The notes: generated by a model from the sequence alone, not told the origin. A stretch of DNA of 64,000 bases from Paraliobacillus zengyii (GCF_003268595.1 NZ_CP029797.1:2625501-2689500), one strand, 5' to 3'. Positions 46,110-56,155 are shown, counted from the first letter of the stretch. Numbers and translations: made by a program.

Positions 46110-46267
46110 AAGGATACCTCCGATTGTTATTGTGTGGTACTTTAATTTTATCAGAAGGTATCCTTTTTTACTTACTAAAATTTTCGATTTTATAAAAAAG
46201 TTGCATCTTCCAACTACCGTTGGAAGATGCAACTTTTTATTGTTTATCTGAGTTTTGTCCCAGCCTC
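44435..46267 (-). mobile_element. IS1182-family insertion sequence, copy 3
   Basis: 1833 bp bounded by GAGGCTGGGACA and TGTCCCAGCCTC. It lies between two convergent genes: 20 bp after the yutI stop and 5 bp before the chemoreceptor stop (46273). Immediate flanks are AAAAAA on the left and TTTTTTT on the right, exactly what a bidirectional terminator would show around its stem. There is no target duplication. Internal hairpins match copy 1. Confidence 0.93.
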
Positions 46268-46272
46268 TTTTT

Positions 46273-48312
46273 TTATGTTCTGAATTTCTCAATTAGTTTT
46301 TCTAACTCTTCACCAGTTTCTTGAAGACTTTCTGCTGAAGTTGTTATTGTTCTTAGAGCCGTCAACTGTTCTTCTGACGAGGCGTCAACCTCCTCAGCTG
46401 CTGCCGCACTATTCTCAAGAATACTTGCTATATAACTAATAGCTTCTACAACACTATCTTTATACGTATTAATATTTTCAATATCATTTGAAATTTTTTG
46501 AATTGATTCAACCATTCGATCATTTTCATTTGAGATTGCTTTAAATGCTTGAGAGGAGTCCTCAGCTGCTTTGTTTTGTGCTTCTGACATTTCTCTTGAT
46601 GACGAAATTTGTTTAACTGCATCTTTTGACTCCAGTTGAACACTTTTAATTGTACTACTGATATTTTCTGTTGCGGAAGACGTTTCATCCGCTAGTTTTC
46701 TTACCTCTTCTGCGACAACAGCAAAACCTTTACCATGTTCTCCTGCTCTTGCAGCTTCAATGGATGCATTTAGAGCTAACAAATTAGTTTGTTCTGAGAT
46801 AGCACTAATTGTGTTAACAATTTCATCAATTCGATTCATCTTTTCAGAAAGGTTCTGAATTACCTTTTCTACTGACAAAATAACAACATTAGATTGATCT
46901 GATGTATCCTTTAGAATCTCTATCTGATCCACACCGTGAAGATTAAGTTTTTGAACCTCGCTAGAATTCTCTTTTAATTGGTTTGTTTGATTTACTAAAC
47001 TAGACAATTGATCTGATAAGGCTGCGGTTTGTGTATTCGTCTTTTCCGCATAACTTGAGGCCTCTGTAGCGCCATTAGCAGCACTATTCATTGCACGACT
47101 TATTTCTTCACTAGACGCCGTTGTTTCTTCAGAGACCGCACTTAATTGTCCTGTTGATTCTGAAACCGTATAAACCGAAGACCTTACGGAAGTTACTAAT
47201 TCTTTGATATTTTTGACCATACCATTAAAATTTGTAGTTAATTCGCCAATTTCATCATTCGTGCTCGCTTCCATAGTCGATGAGAAATCCCCTGTGGCAA
47301 CTTTACTAACCTCTTCATTAAGAAATTTAATTGGTTTTGTGAGTCTTCTGGCAAGAATTAAAGCAAGAATTACAAATAAAATTATTATAACTATTGACAC
47401 AATGACAATCTGGGTTAATAATCCATCTAAAGAGGCATATGCTTCATTATCCGGAATAACTAAACCTAGTGTCCAATCCGTTCTTGGTATATGTTGATAA
47501 TAAACATGTGCATCCCCATCTTCTAAGGTTACGATATCAACACCTGACTCTTGTTGTTCAATAGCACCATTTAAAGATTGCAATGTCTCATCTTCTGCTA
47601 GCGTCCTATCTAGACTATTCTCTTCATTAGGATGAACAAGAAATTGCTGATCTGAACCTGTTAAGAACGCCCATCCTGTTTCACCTGTGTCAATTGTTTT
47701 AACCATCTCTTGGAGATTACCTATATCAATATCGCTTGAGATTACGCCTTCCAGTTCTGCCGATTGATTGTAAAATGGAATACTAGTCGTAATTAATGTC
47801 GTATTAAGTGCTTCGTCAAAATAAGGTGCTGTCCAAACTATTTCACCAGCATCTGCACCTGCCGTATACCATCCTTGATTAGGATAATCATACTCCGGCG
47901 TTTCATATTCATCGGTAAAGATTACATCGTCTCCGTCTTTGTATCCATAAGGACCAAAATACTCTTGATCTTCATCATATTGAAACGGTTCATACCAAAC
48001 ACCCATTCCAAATGTATCCGGATTTAACGCGAGTAATCTTTCAAATAAGCTTGCATACTCTTCTTCCGTTATATTCGTACCACTAGTTCCTACTATTTCA
48101 CTTAAAGATTCTCCTAAACGTTGATGACTAATTAGTTGTCCATCAATATCGTTAACAACCTCTTCTGATAAATAAGACATCTTTTCTGATATTTCCGATT
48201 GTAATTCTGTTTTTGCAAACGAATAGCTAAATAATGATAATATGATAATTGCTATTAATACAACTGGAACAAAAATCAGAATCTTCATCTGTATACTACT
48301 TTTTCTTTTCAA
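46273..48312 (-). CDS. Methyl-accepting chemotaxis protein
   Basis: The 679-residue receptor has TM1 (about 9-33) and an extracellular double-Cache sensor (about 36-285, with [19 protein letters not shown] and [14 protein letters not shown]). TM2 follows ([20 protein letters not shown]), then HAMP and a long cytoplasmic coiled coil. The signalling tip is [20 protein letters not shown], then [17 protein letters not shown]. Double-Cache domains of this family often bind amino acids; the ligand is unknown. No C-terminal CheR-tether pentapeptide is seen. No other chemotaxis gene is near. Confidence 0.93.
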   Translation of the reverse strand: MKRKSSIQMKILIFVPVVLIAIIILSLFSYSFAKTELQSEISEKMSYLSEEVVNDIDGQLISHQRLGESLSEIVGTSGTNITEEEYASLFERLLALNPDTFGMGVWYEPFQYDEDQEYFGPYGYKDGDDVIFTDEYETPEYDYPNQGWYTAGADAGEIVWTAPYFDEALNTTLITTSIPFYNQSAELEGVISSDIDIGNLQEMVKTIDTGETGWAFLTGSDQQFLVHPNEENSLDRTLAEDETLQSLNGAIEQQESGVDIVTLEDGDAHVYYQHIPRTDWTLGLVIPDNEAYASLDGLLTQIVIVSIVIIILFVILALILARRLTKPIKFLNEEVSKVATGDFSSTMEASTNDEIGELTTNFNGMVKNIKELVTSVRSSVYTVSESTGQLSAVSEETTASSEEISRAMNSAANGATEASSYAEKTNTQTAALSDQLSSLVNQTNQLKENSSEVQKLNLHGVDQIEILKDTSDQSNVVILSVEKVIQNLSEKMNRIDEIVNTISAISEQTNLLALNASIEAARAGEHGKGFAVVAEEVRKLADETSSATENISSTIKSVQLESKDAVKQISSSREMSEAQNKAAEDSSQAFKAISNENDRMVESIQKISNDIENINTYKDSVVEAISYIASILENSAAAAEEVDASSEEQLTALRTITTSAESLQETGEELEKLIEKFRT

Positions 48313-48518
48313 TCTGCAACCCCCCTATTTCCTCTAATATCGACATTAATCTACAAGAATAAAGCGATTTTCGGAATTCTAATATTGATTTCGCTTTCAT
48401 ATAATTAATCGATTTGTAATCTTTTCTTAATACAATGATTTTTTATGAATTTTAATAATTTATTAGACTGTTTGCTAAAAGATTGTACTTTATGAATAAA
48501 TTTTATGAACTCAAACAT

Positions 48519-49022
48519 AACGTTCCTTGCGTCGGAATTATCATCAACTGTGACATAACAGAATCTCCTGAACCGCTACTCAAGTGAAATTGACTCCCTT
48601 TCCGCAGGCACGGCTTCAGCTAACTTGGAAGCAAAGAACGCTTCCAAGTGGATCTTCAGCCCGCGCTGTTCCTGCAGGAGTGTCGCCAATTTCACTTGAT
48701 ACGCTAGTTTTGAAACACTGTAATAATAAGAGTATAGATTGCTTTGTTATATGTAATTGAAACGACAGTTAGAAAAACTAACAATTATAATATATAAGTA
48801 CGTCGAAAAGATACGCTAACCAGCGAAGGAAGCAAATGGATGACACTCCTGTGGGAATAACAAATGTTTTAGGGTGGGATGAGTAATCGCAATCCCACAA
48901 GTTGAAGATCCACTCGGAAAGCGACCTTTGCTTATCCGAGTTAGCTGAGACTGTGCCCAGGGAAAGGGAATTCATTTGCTGACATAGCGTGTAAGGAAGT
49001 TTCACTATGTCGTAGTTTCTCT
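48519..49022. repeat. Dispersed palindromic repeat, copy D (near-identical to copy B)
   Basis: About 504 bp in the same order and orientation as 12211-12713. The alpha-unit apical stem reads ACTTGGAAG / CTTCCAAGT, where copy B has ACTCGGAAG / CTTCCGAGT. Both partners of one pair changed (T48626 and A48646 against C12322 and G12341). The beta hairpin with loop GAGTAATCGCA is at about 48872-48898. It fills the gap between the chemoreceptor and the thrB terminator. A 97-codon frame inside (48778-49071, minus) is judged non-coding. Confidence 0.85.
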
Positions 49023-49073
49023 CAAGTCCGTATATGGAAAAGCAACAATGTTTATGAAAAGAGTTGTTCATTA

Positions 49074-49115
49074 AAAAATCCCGATTTCAGTTTGGGGACT
49101 GAAATCGGGATTTTT
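49074..49115 (-). terminator. Terminator of the hom-thrC-thrB operon
   Basis: AAAAATCCCGATTTCAGT pairs perfectly with ACTGAAATCGGGATTTTT around TTGGGG-type loop; works on either strand. Confidence 0.92.
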
Positions 49116-49116
49116 A

Positions 49117-50004
49117 TCATTGCTGTATTGTTAGTACACCTTTATTTTCAACTGCTAAAGGTAGCCAGTTCATTTCAGGCATAGATGCTTGCCATTCCAT
49201 TAATTTTCGATCGATTACCTCTTTAGTTGTTAATGCGATCATTGTAGGACCAGCACCACTTAAAAATGTGCCATATACATCCTCTTTTAATAAATTAACA
49301 AGCTGATCATAATGTGGTATTAGCTTCTTTCGATAAGGCTGATGAAAATAATCCTTTTCCATCATCTTACCAAGAAGTCTCCAATTCCCTTGACAAATAG
49401 CAGCAACACTGACATTTGCAACACTACTAGCTTGAACACTTTCCTTATAAGCAAATTCTTCTGGTAAAACTGCTCGCGCTTCTTTTGTTTTTAATTGAAA
49501 AGAAGGGATGATTGCTAAAAATACCAAATCATGAATTGGAACGTTAATCCAATCCAAATTCTTATCATAATGTCCAATGACACAGCCACCTAATAAGGAT
49601 GGTGCGACATTATCAGGATGACCTTCAATTGCCGTTGCAAGTTCTAATTTATCTTCCATTGAAAGATTTAATTGAAGTAAACAATTCGCTAGCTCAATTC
49701 CTCCCACAATAGCTGTTGCACTACTTCCAAGTCCACGTGCTAAAGGGATATCACTTGTCATTTCAACCCGAGAAGTTGGTAATTGAGCATGTCCAAATTG
49801 ATTTGCAGTTTGTAATGCAATTTGATAAATTAAATTTTCTTCATCAAGTGGTAGATCATCCATTCCATCTGAACATGGAATAAACTCCCATTTATCCGCT
49901 TGATCAACTTTTAAAGATAAATATAATTGTAAAGCAACACCAATCGAATCAAAGCCAGCACCTATATTTGCAGTTGTTGCTGGCACTTTGATTAGCCAAC
50001 TCAT
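49117..50004 (-). CDS. thrB: Homoserine kinase
   Basis: The 295-residue GHMP kinase has the ATP-binding motif [17 protein letters not shown]-terminal [19 protein letters not shown] and C-terminal [14 protein letters not shown]. It phosphorylates homoserine in threonine synthesis. The ATG overlaps the thrC stop (ATGA), so the two are translationally coupled. It is last in the operon, before a strong terminator. Confidence 0.95.
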   Translation of the reverse strand: MSWLIKVPATTANIGAGFDSIGVALQLYLSLKVDQADKWEFIPCSDGMDDLPLDEENLIYQIALQTANQFGHAQLPTSRVEMTSDIPLARGLGSSATAIVGGIELANCLLQLNLSMEDKLELATAIEGHPDNVAPSLLGGCVIGHYDKNLDWINVPIHDLVFLAIIPSFQLKTKEARAVLPEEFAYKESVQASSVANVSVAAICQGNWRLLGKMMEKDYFHQPYRKKLIPHYDQLVNLLKEDVYGTFLSGAGPTMIALTTKEVIDRKLMEWQASMPEMNWLPLAVENKGVLTIQQ

Positions 50005-51062
50005 ACCGATACACTACCTAAGATTACTTTCATCACAGTTTCTTCTTCATTTGGAAGTACACGTGGTTTGATATCATTATAGTCAATTGCAGTGTTAGGA
50101 TCTTTTAATCCATTCCCTGTCATGACACAAACAACTTTTGAACCTTTAGGCACTTTTCCTTCTTCTAATGCTTTAAATAATCCAGCTACAGAAGCATTCG
50201 ATGCTGGCTCAGCAAAGATACCTTCATTTCCAGCCATCCATTGGTAGGCTGCAATCATTTGTTCATCCGTAATTTCGTCAATAGTACCTGCTGATTCATC
50301 ACGAGCTTTTAAGGCCTTGTCCCAGCTTGCTGGGTTACCAATTCGAATAGCAGTACCTACTGTTTCTGGATTTTCAAATACACGATCATGGACAATTGGT
50401 GCAGCACCACTTGCTTGATAACCCATCATTTTCGGTAAACCAGTTTGTTTCTCTTCATTGTACTCTTTAAAACCTTTCCAATATGCCGTGATATTACCAG
50501 CATTACCAACAGGAATAAATAGGTAATCAGGTGCGTGTCCTAACACATCACAAACTTCAAATGCACCAGTCTTTTGACCTTCAATTCGATAAGGATTAAC
50601 AGAGTTAACTAATGTAATACCATCTTGTTCGCCAAGTTTTCTAACAATACGCAGGGCATCATCAAAGTTACCTTCAATAGAATAAATTTCTGCTCCATAC
50701 ATAACTGCTTGAGCTAATTTACCTTGCGCAATTTTCCCCTCTGGTATAACAATAATACAACGTAAACCTGCTCTTGCTGCATAGGCAGCCGCTGATGCGG
50801 AAGTATTACCAGTCGATGCGCATATAACAGCTTCTGCTCCATCTTCAATTGCCTTAGCCATCGCCATCACCATACCGCGATCCTTAAAAGAACCAGTTGG
50901 ATTAATTCCTTCTACTTTAGCATATCCTTCAATATCATACTTTTTTGATAAGTTTTCTAATTTTATTAAAGGCGTATTACCTTCATGTAAACTAATAAGT
51001 GGTGTTTGATCATTCACTGGTAAATACTTTTTATATTCTTTTAATAAACCTTCCCATGCCAT
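50001..51062 (-). CDS. thrC: Threonine synthase
   Basis: The 353-residue PLP enzyme converts O-phosphohomoserine to threonine. The cofactor Lys is in [11 protein letters not shown], and the phosphate loop is in [15 protein letters not shown] 51062 ([10 protein letters not shown]) has GGGGAGG nine bases upstream, better than the in-frame ATG at 51080. It starts four bases after the hom stop. Confidence 0.96.
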   Translation of the reverse strand: MAWEGLLKEYKKYLPVNDQTPLISLHEGNTPLIKLENLSKKYDIEGYAKVEGINPTGSFKDRGMVMAMAKAIEDGAEAVICASTGNTSASAAAYAARAGLRCIIVIPEGKIAQGKLAQAVMYGAEIYSIEGNFDDALRIVRKLGEQDGITLVNSVNPYRIEGQKTGAFEVCDVLGHAPDYLFIPVGNAGNITAYWKGFKEYNEEKQTGLPKMMGYQASGAAPIVHDRVFENPETVGTAIRIGNPASWDKALKARDESAGTIDEITDEQMIAAYQWMAGNEGIFAEPASNASVAGLFKALEEGKVPKGSKVVCVMTGNGLKDPNTAIDYNDIKPRVLPNEEETVMKVILGSVSV

Positions 51063-51066
51063 TTCT

Positions 51067-52359
51067 TTATTCCTCCCCATCTACACGATAATGACTAATT
51101 AAACGTTTCACAACATCTAATCCTTTTAAATTAGCTAAGCTTTTTAATAGTTGCTCTCTACTAATTTTATGTGTGACCATGACTATCTCAGCTATTTTCT
51201 CACGATCACCTGGTAATTGTAGTATTTTTGCAAAACTAACTTTTTCATCAGAGAAAACATTTGTGATTTCCTGGAACGCACCTGCTTGGTCTTCAACTTC
51301 TAATCGAATAAAATGACGCGAGAATTTTTCGCTATCACTCTTTAAATGATGATCAAATTGAGGATCAATGTACGTGTTTCCACTAATGCCAAGACGAATA
51401 TTCTTAACTACTTCCATTAAATCAGATACCACAGCAGTTGCAGTTGGTAAACTTCCTGCTCCTGGTCCGTAAAACATTGTCTCACCGACAGCTTCTCCAT
51501 ATACATACACCGCGTTATACTCATTTTTCACTAAAGCTAATGGATGGTCTTTAGGTAGTAATGTCGGTTCTACTGTTACCTCTGCCTTACCATCTTGCAT
51601 CGAAGCAATACCAATCAGCTTAATTGTGTAATCTAAGCTTTCAGCAAAATTTATATCTTCCTGTGTAATACCGCGAATACCAACCATACGAACGTCTTCT
51701 AAGTTAAGCTCCATTCGAAAAGCAATATTAGCTAACAGCGTCATCTTACGTGCAGCGTCAAGTCCATCCACATCAGATGTTGGGTCCGCTTCTGCAAAAC
51801 CTAGAGCTTGAGCTTCTTCTAGGACCTCATCAAATGGCAGTCCTTCATCGGTCATTTTTGTCATAATATAATTAGTTGTACCGTTCACGATTCCCATGAT
51901 TTTCTGAATATGATCAGATGCTAGTCCATCAGATAATGAACGCAAAATTGGAATACCACCAGCAACACTTGCATCATATAAAATATCACATTTATTTTCT
52001 TTTGCTAATCTTAACAACTTCTGACCATGTACAGCCATAAGGTCTTTATTAGCTGTTACAATATGTTTTTTGTTTCGAATTGCACGTTCTAACAATTGGT
52101 TCGTATCTTCAATTCCACCCATTACTTCAATGATAACATCAATCTCAGGGTTATCAACAAGGTCAGCAGGATCAATTGTTAGCCAATCTTGTTTAATGAC
52201 AACATCTCTCGTTTTTTCAAGATTACTAACTAGGATTTTTGAAATTTCAATTTCACAACCTACCTTATGCTTGATCTGTTCTTGATGATCCTCTAATACT
52301 TTTACAACACCCGTTCCAACTGTGCCTAATCCACATAAACCTACTTGTATCTTTTTCAA
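51067..52359 (-). CDS. hom: Homoserine dehydrogenase
   Basis: The 430-residue enzyme has the NAD(P) motif [17 protein letters not shown], catalytic region [14 protein letters not shown] and [18 protein letters not shown]-terminal ACT domain ([18 protein letters not shown]) probably mediates threonine feedback. The frame runs to an ATG at 52443, but TTG 52359 lies eight bases after GGGGGAGG and directly before the Rossmann fold, so it is used. It is first in the hom-thrC-thrB operon. Confidence 0.95.
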   Translation of the reverse strand: MKKIQVGLCGLGTVGTGVVKVLEDHQEQIKHKVGCEIEISKILVSNLEKTRDVVIKQDWLTIDPADLVDNPEIDVIIEVMGGIEDTNQLLERAIRNKKHIVTANKDLMAVHGQKLLRLAKENKCDILYDASVAGGIPILRSLSDGLASDHIQKIMGIVNGTTNYIMTKMTDEGLPFDEVLEEAQALGFAEADPTSDVDGLDAARKMTLLANIAFRMELNLEDVRMVGIRGITQEDINFAESLDYTIKLIGIASMQDGKAEVTVEPTLLPKDHPLALVKNEYNAVYVYGEAVGETMFYGPGAGSLPTATAVVSDLMEVVKNIRLGISGNTYIDPQFDHHLKSDSEKFSRHFIRLEVEDQAGAFQEITNVFSDEKVSFAKILQLPGDREKIAEIVMVTHKISREQLLKSLANLKGLDVVKRLISHYRVDGEE

Positions 52360-52477
52360 ATTAAACGCCTCCCCCTGTGTTTTTAAAAAGCACATGTGTA
52401 TATCTATAGTGGACATTATACCGCTCTCCATGTACTTATTCAAGATGCAATTGCCTAAAGTTTCTGAAAAAACAGTC

Positions 52478-53452
52478 TTACCACTCTAAGAAAGGAATTT
52501 GATTGGAATTCGGATCAATCCCGAGACGGAAAAAGAAGCCTTTTAATTGTCTCTCATAGTTGCTTTGTTTTTCAAGTAAATCCTGATATGCATAAAAAGT
52601 TTCTTCCTTATCTGTTACGTCCATTGATGCCTCAATGAAGTCAAATAAGTGAATTGGACATAAAAGCCGAGCAAATAGTAATCGCCAACTAAAAACAGAT
52701 AAAGGTTGACGTTTTTCGTATTCCGTTAAAAATAGATATACTGGATCGTTCGCTTTTGTTTGCTTCTCGTTATTTAATAAATAAGGCCGTACGTATTCTG
52801 CTAAGTCTCTTGTAGGATGATCGTAAACGAATTGATCAGAGAAAATGACATCTCGTTCAAGTTGATTGTTATACCTTTGAAATGTGATACACCCTTGATC
52901 CACCCTATCAAATCGGTGTTCTTGATTGGTTTCTTGTACATACTGTATTGCATTTTCTGTTAAACCAATCAAATAGGGAAACGTATCGATAAATAAACGG
53001 AGATACCTTGAGACAGGCCGAACTTCTATTTGCTTCTCATAATAGGCTTCAAACGTGCCTAACCTTTCTGCCCATAATGATTGCCATATACCATAGGTTG
53101 AAATATAGTTTGGGGTATAAGGATATAATCCTCCTGTTTGGTGAAATTCTGCAAGCTGTGCTGCATCTAATTCGTTATTTCTTTGTGTTTTCTTTGCTTT
53201 TAGAACAATATAGTTTTTACCGTTTTCAACAGTAATTAATTGCTCTTGTAGATTTTGAATCGGCTTCGCTATTCGAAGATAACCTTTATTAATCAAATAA
53301 TCTGCACACCAACCTTGTTCCAAATGTACCACTTCTGGTTGAGTCGTTGGCACAATAAAGTATGTGTGATCCGCTGTCTGATAACCATAATAATTATCAA
53401 TTCTTATCTCTTCACCATGAAAATTAGCTAGGTAATGGTTTATTATTGACAT
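52478..53452 (-). CDS. yutH: Spore coat-associated kinase-like protein (YutH)
   Basis: The 324-residue protein matches the YutH/CotS group, a degenerate aminoglycoside-kinase fold found in spore coats. Visible are YGIWQSLWAERLGTFEAYYE and a DRVDQGCITFQRYNN segment in place of a canonical catalytic HGD. Enzymatic activity is therefore doubtful. The position beside hom agrees with B. subtilis yutH. AAGGAGAGG precedes the ATG. Confidence 0.85.
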   Translation of the reverse strand: MSIINHYLANFHGEEIRIDNYYGYQTADHTYFIVPTTQPEVVHLEQGWCADYLINKGYLRIAKPIQNLQEQLITVENGKNYIVLKAKKTQRNNELDAAQLAEFHQTGGLYPYTPNYISTYGIWQSLWAERLGTFEAYYEKQIEVRPVSRYLRLFIDTFPYLIGLTENAIQYVQETNQEHRFDRVDQGCITFQRYNNQLERDVIFSDQFVYDHPTRDLAEYVRPYLLNNEKQTKANDPVYLFLTEYEKRQPLSVFSWRLLFARLLCPIHLFDFIEASMDVTDKEETFYAYQDLLEKQSNYERQLKGFFFRLGIDPNSNQIPFLEW

Positions 53453-53605
53453 ATCAATAAATCCTCTCCTTCATGCATATATATAATTAGTTACCTTAGT
53501 CTATGTAAAGGAAAGGTAGGGTTGAACTAAATCAGCTTCTTAGTTTAAGGAAATATCTGATGGGTATAGTATATAGAGATACTTTTAGAGAATGGATGGG
53601 ATTTC

Positions 53606-54115
53606 ATGAAAGATGAAAAAAATAAAACAACACTAGAAACAAAAGCTAGAGAATGGCTGATAGAAAGAGGGGTCACAATTAAAGACATAGCCGACCTTGT
53701 ATATTACTTACAAAATAGTTATCATGATGACTTATCTTTGGAAGTGTGTGAGCATAATGTAGAGAAAGTATTAGGTAAACGTGAAGTTCAAAATGCAATC
53801 TTAACTGGTATTCAACTTGATGTTTTAGCAGAGCAGAAAAAACTAGTTTCTCCTTTGCAAGAAACAATTGAAGTCGACGAAAGCTTGTATGGTATAGATG
53901 AAGTTATAGCTCTTTCAATTGTAAATGTCTATGGCTCAATTGGATTTACAAATTACGGTTATATTGATAAGCAAAAACCAGGAATACTTGAAAAACTAAA
54001 TGATAAATCACGCGGAGAATGTCATACCTTTTTAGATGACATTGTCGGTGCAATCGCAGCTGCTGCTTCCAGTAGATTAGCACATTCAGCAGCAAACGAT
54101 GAAGATTTGGATTAA
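53606..54115 (+). CDS. yutG: Phosphatidylglycerophosphatase A-like protein (YutG)
   Basis: This 169-residue protein has an N-terminal helical region (KAREWLIERGVTIKDIADLVYYLQ) and the PgpA-like C-terminal part ALSIVNVYGSIGFTNYGYIDK...FLDDIVGAIAAAASSRLAH. The family includes PgpA, but no strong membrane helices are seen here, so the true substrate is open. Divergent from yutH as in B. subtilis. A terminator follows. Confidence 0.82.
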   Translation: MKDEKNKTTLETKAREWLIERGVTIKDIADLVYYLQNSYHDDLSLEVCEHNVEKVLGKREVQNAILTGIQLDVLAEQKKLVSPLQETIEVDESLYGIDEVIALSIVNVYGSIGFTNYGYIDKQKPGILEKLNDKSRGECHTFLDDIVGAIAAAASSRLAHSAANDEDLD

Positions 54116-54117
54116 AT

Positions 54118-54147
54118 AAAAAAATCACTCACTTGAGTGATTTTTTT
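54118..54147. terminator. Terminator after yutG
   Basis: AAAAAATCACTC pairs with GAGTGATTTTTTT around ACTT. Confidence 0.85.
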
Positions 54148-54260
54148 ATAGGAGTAAAAGTCCATCTAGATTCAGTATTTCAAATTGTTTATGTTCCAAT
54201 TGTAAGTAGCTTTTTGATTAAATAAATTGACCTATATCAAGTTTTAAAATTACACAGAAA

Positions 54261-54290
54261 AAAACACCTCTTTCTAATAAAGGGTGTTTT
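54261..54290 (-). terminator. Terminator of the methyltransferase gene
   Basis: On the minus strand AAAACACCCT pairs with AGGTGTTTTTTT around a 10-12 base loop, just after the stop codon at 54297. Confidence 0.75.
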
Positions 54291-54296
54291 GAAAAA

Positions 54297-55049
54297 TTAG
54301 TGTTTTCTACTACAAACAGCAATGAAATGTAATGTGTCTTTTTTAGTTTTAAATGTATGAAACATTTGAAAGAACATTGGTCTATTTTCTTTTCTTATTG
54401 CATTTCGAAAAATTTTAAACGTACCAGCAAAACCTTCATCCCTAATCATTCCTTTCGGTGAAAGAAGTGTCATTGGTCCAGAGATATTATTCGTAGCGTT
54501 AAAATGCTTTTCAAATGTCTCCTTCCACTCTTTTTTTGTGAGTGGCTGAACATTAACATTTATCACTTTACGTAATTGCTCCACTACGGCATCATCTTGT
54601 TTCGTTAACATAACGTCATGTGTAAGTAAACATCCACCAGGTTTTAAAACACGATAGTATTCCGCAATCGCTTTTTCCTTCGCATTGTTTTGAAGCATTG
54701 TTAACATCGCTTCATTAATAACAACGTCAAAATGGTTATCAGGAAATGGTAGTTTCATTGCATTACCTTGTAAAACACTAATCTGCCGCTCCAAACCATG
54801 TTTCGCAATATTTAAAGTAGCCTTGTCTAAAGCTGCTTTATCCAGATCAATACCAATAACATGACAGTTATACCTTTTAACAATATCAATCATCGTTGTC
54901 CCCATATTACAAGCAACTTCAAGGACATTGCTGTCAGATGATAAATTCGATTCTTTAATTAACCACTCTGTTGCATTCTTCCCGCCTGGACGTAATCTTT
55001 TTTTCCCTAGACGAGCTAAAAACGTATGACCAACTTCTTTCTTTGACAT
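54297..55049 (-). CDS. Class I SAM-dependent methyltransferase under a Fur box
   Basis: The 250-residue Rossmann methyltransferase has SAM motif I NVLEVACNMGTTMID (unusual CNMGTT in place of GxGxG), acidic loop VIGIDLD, motif LPFPDNHFDVVINEAMLTML and LKPGGCLLTHDVML. The substrate is not clear; UbiE/MenG-like enzymes are similar, but the N-terminus (KKEVGHTFLARLGKKRLRPGG) differs from MenG. ATG 55049 has GGAGGAG eight bases upstream. A perfect Fur box lies in its promoter, so expression should rise in iron starvation. It is the first gene of the accessory block replacing yutF/yutE. Confidence 0.82.
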   Translation of the reverse strand: MSKKEVGHTFLARLGKKRLRPGGKNATEWLIKESNLSSDSNVLEVACNMGTTMIDIVKRYNCHVIGIDLDKAALDKATLNIAKHGLERQISVLQGNAMKLPFPDNHFDVVINEAMLTMLQNNAKEKAIAEYYRVLKPGGCLLTHDVMLTKQDDAVVEQLRKVINVNVQPLTKKEWKETFEKHFNATNNISGPMTLLSPKGMIRDEGFAGTFKIFRNAIRKENRPMFFQMFHTFKTKKDTLHFIAVCSRKH

Positions 55050-55103
55050 AAGTAACACTCCTCCAATTTGATCGATTTTTTAATATCTTGTTAGTTTAAT
55101 TGC

Positions 55104-55132
55104 ATTATATTGATAATGATTATCATTTTCAA
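55104..55132 (-). promoter_or_regulatory. Promoter with a perfect Fur box for the methyltransferase gene
   Basis: TGATAATGATTATCA (55111-55125) is an exact 7-1-7 Fur site. On the minus strand it fills the spacer of TTGAAA (55127-55132), 17 bp, TATAAT (55104-55109), so bound Fur would cover the promoter. Confidence 0.9.
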
Positions 55133-55203
55133 TATAACATGTTAATCGTAAGCTAAAAGTGATTTAAATCACTACGAATTATTATCTGAAAAATTAAAAT
55201 ATA

Positions 55204-55544
55204 AAACAAATTCAATTAATTCATGAACAAGCAACGATTCATGCAGTTTACGGTTATAGCAGAGCAACAGGGAATGTCGGTATTGCCTGAATAACTTCTG
55301 AATATGGCCTAACAAATGTAATTACAGGCATTGGAACAGCACAACTTGATTCTGTTCCAATGCCTGTTTTCATTGAACATCAAACAGATTTGGTCGACCA
55401 ACAATTGATGTAGAAGGTCTTTCAAAAACTAGTGTTAAATATAATTTTTCAATAAAATCATTGGAAGAGCTAATAGGACTAACAAAACGAGGGATTAAAA
55501 TTGCGGATAGTGGCCGAAATAAGAAATACAAAGAAAACACGTAA
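55204..55544 (+). pseudogene. Remnant of an acetolactate-synthase-like (ilvB) gene
   Basis: In one frame from about 55210 the sequence reads IQLIHEQATIHAVYGYSRAT, then GNVGIA, a stop (TGA 55288-55290), and ITSEYGLTNVITGIGTAQLD, SVPMPVFIEHQT. After a frame change near 55385 it reads RPTIDVEGLSKTSVKYNFSI, KSLEELIGLTKRGIKIADSG. These match consecutive blocks of the N-terminal ThDP domain of IlvB-type enzymes (HEQ.A.HAA.GYAR..G, DSVP, the ITK.NF.V segment, IA..GRPGPV). The conserved middle piece after GQ is deleted. It is clearly non-functional and has no start or C-terminal half. Confidence 0.75.
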
Positions 55545-55575
55545 TACCATATGCATAATTACGTGTTTTCTTCGT
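55534..55575 (-). terminator. Terminator after mobA
   Basis: AAAACACGTAAT pairs with ATTACGTGTTTT around an 11-12 base loop. Works for the minus-strand moco operon. Confidence 0.8.
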
Positions 55576-56155
55576 TCTTAATATAGTTGTGATAATCACT
55601 GCGATGATTAATATTTAGAAAGGGGCGATCATCATCAAATTTGCATTCTTTTACAGTAATTTGGTTAAGAAGGTTAAAAACAGAACGCTGATCATTTTCT
55701 AATAAGTGTAATATGACTTTTTGAGTGGAATGATGGTACAAGCCAATAAGCGGTTGCAAATATCCGTTTACGTTAGGAATGATGGCCTGCTTATCATTTT
55801 CTCTTTTGTCCAATAGCTGTTTAATTATCGATTTTTCTATAAACGGTGTGTCAGTTGGAACAACCAAATACCAGTCAGCTGGTTCAGACACCATCCCTGA
55901 TAATATGCCCGCCAAAGGGCCTTGGGATTGGAATGCTTCTAAATCTGTTATTATCTTAACGTTCTGATCTAAATGGAGAAACGCTTTGCACTCGGAAGAT
56001 AGTGATACAATACACGTTTTCGAAACAAATGGGGCTAAAGCTTGTAAACTATGTTTAAAAAAAGCAATACCATTTCTTTCGGCAAACATTTTGGGTGAAC
56101 CAAATCGTTTTGATTGTCCGCCAGCTAACAAAACACCCATAATTTTTTCATCCAT
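55559..56155 (-). CDS. mobA: Molybdenum cofactor guanylyltransferase
   Basis: The 198-residue nucleotidyltransferase has signature LLAGGQSKRFGSPK (residues about 9-22) and the metal-binding VVPTDTPFIE. It attaches GMP to molybdopterin to form the MGD cofactor. ATG 56155 is preceded by GAGGTG; the frame opens three codons earlier. It is last in the moco gene group, separated from mobB by an fnr-like remnant on the other strand. Confidence 0.9.
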   Translation of the reverse strand: MDEKIMGVLLAGGQSKRFGSPKMFAERNGIAFFKHSLQALAPFVSKTCIVSLSSECKAFLHLDQNVKIITDLEAFQSQGPLAGILSGMVSEPADWYLVVPTDTPFIEKSIIKQLLDKRENDKQAIIPNVNGYLQPLIGLYHHSTQKVILHLLENDQRSVFNLLNQITVKECKFDDDRPFLNINHRSDYHNYIKNEENT

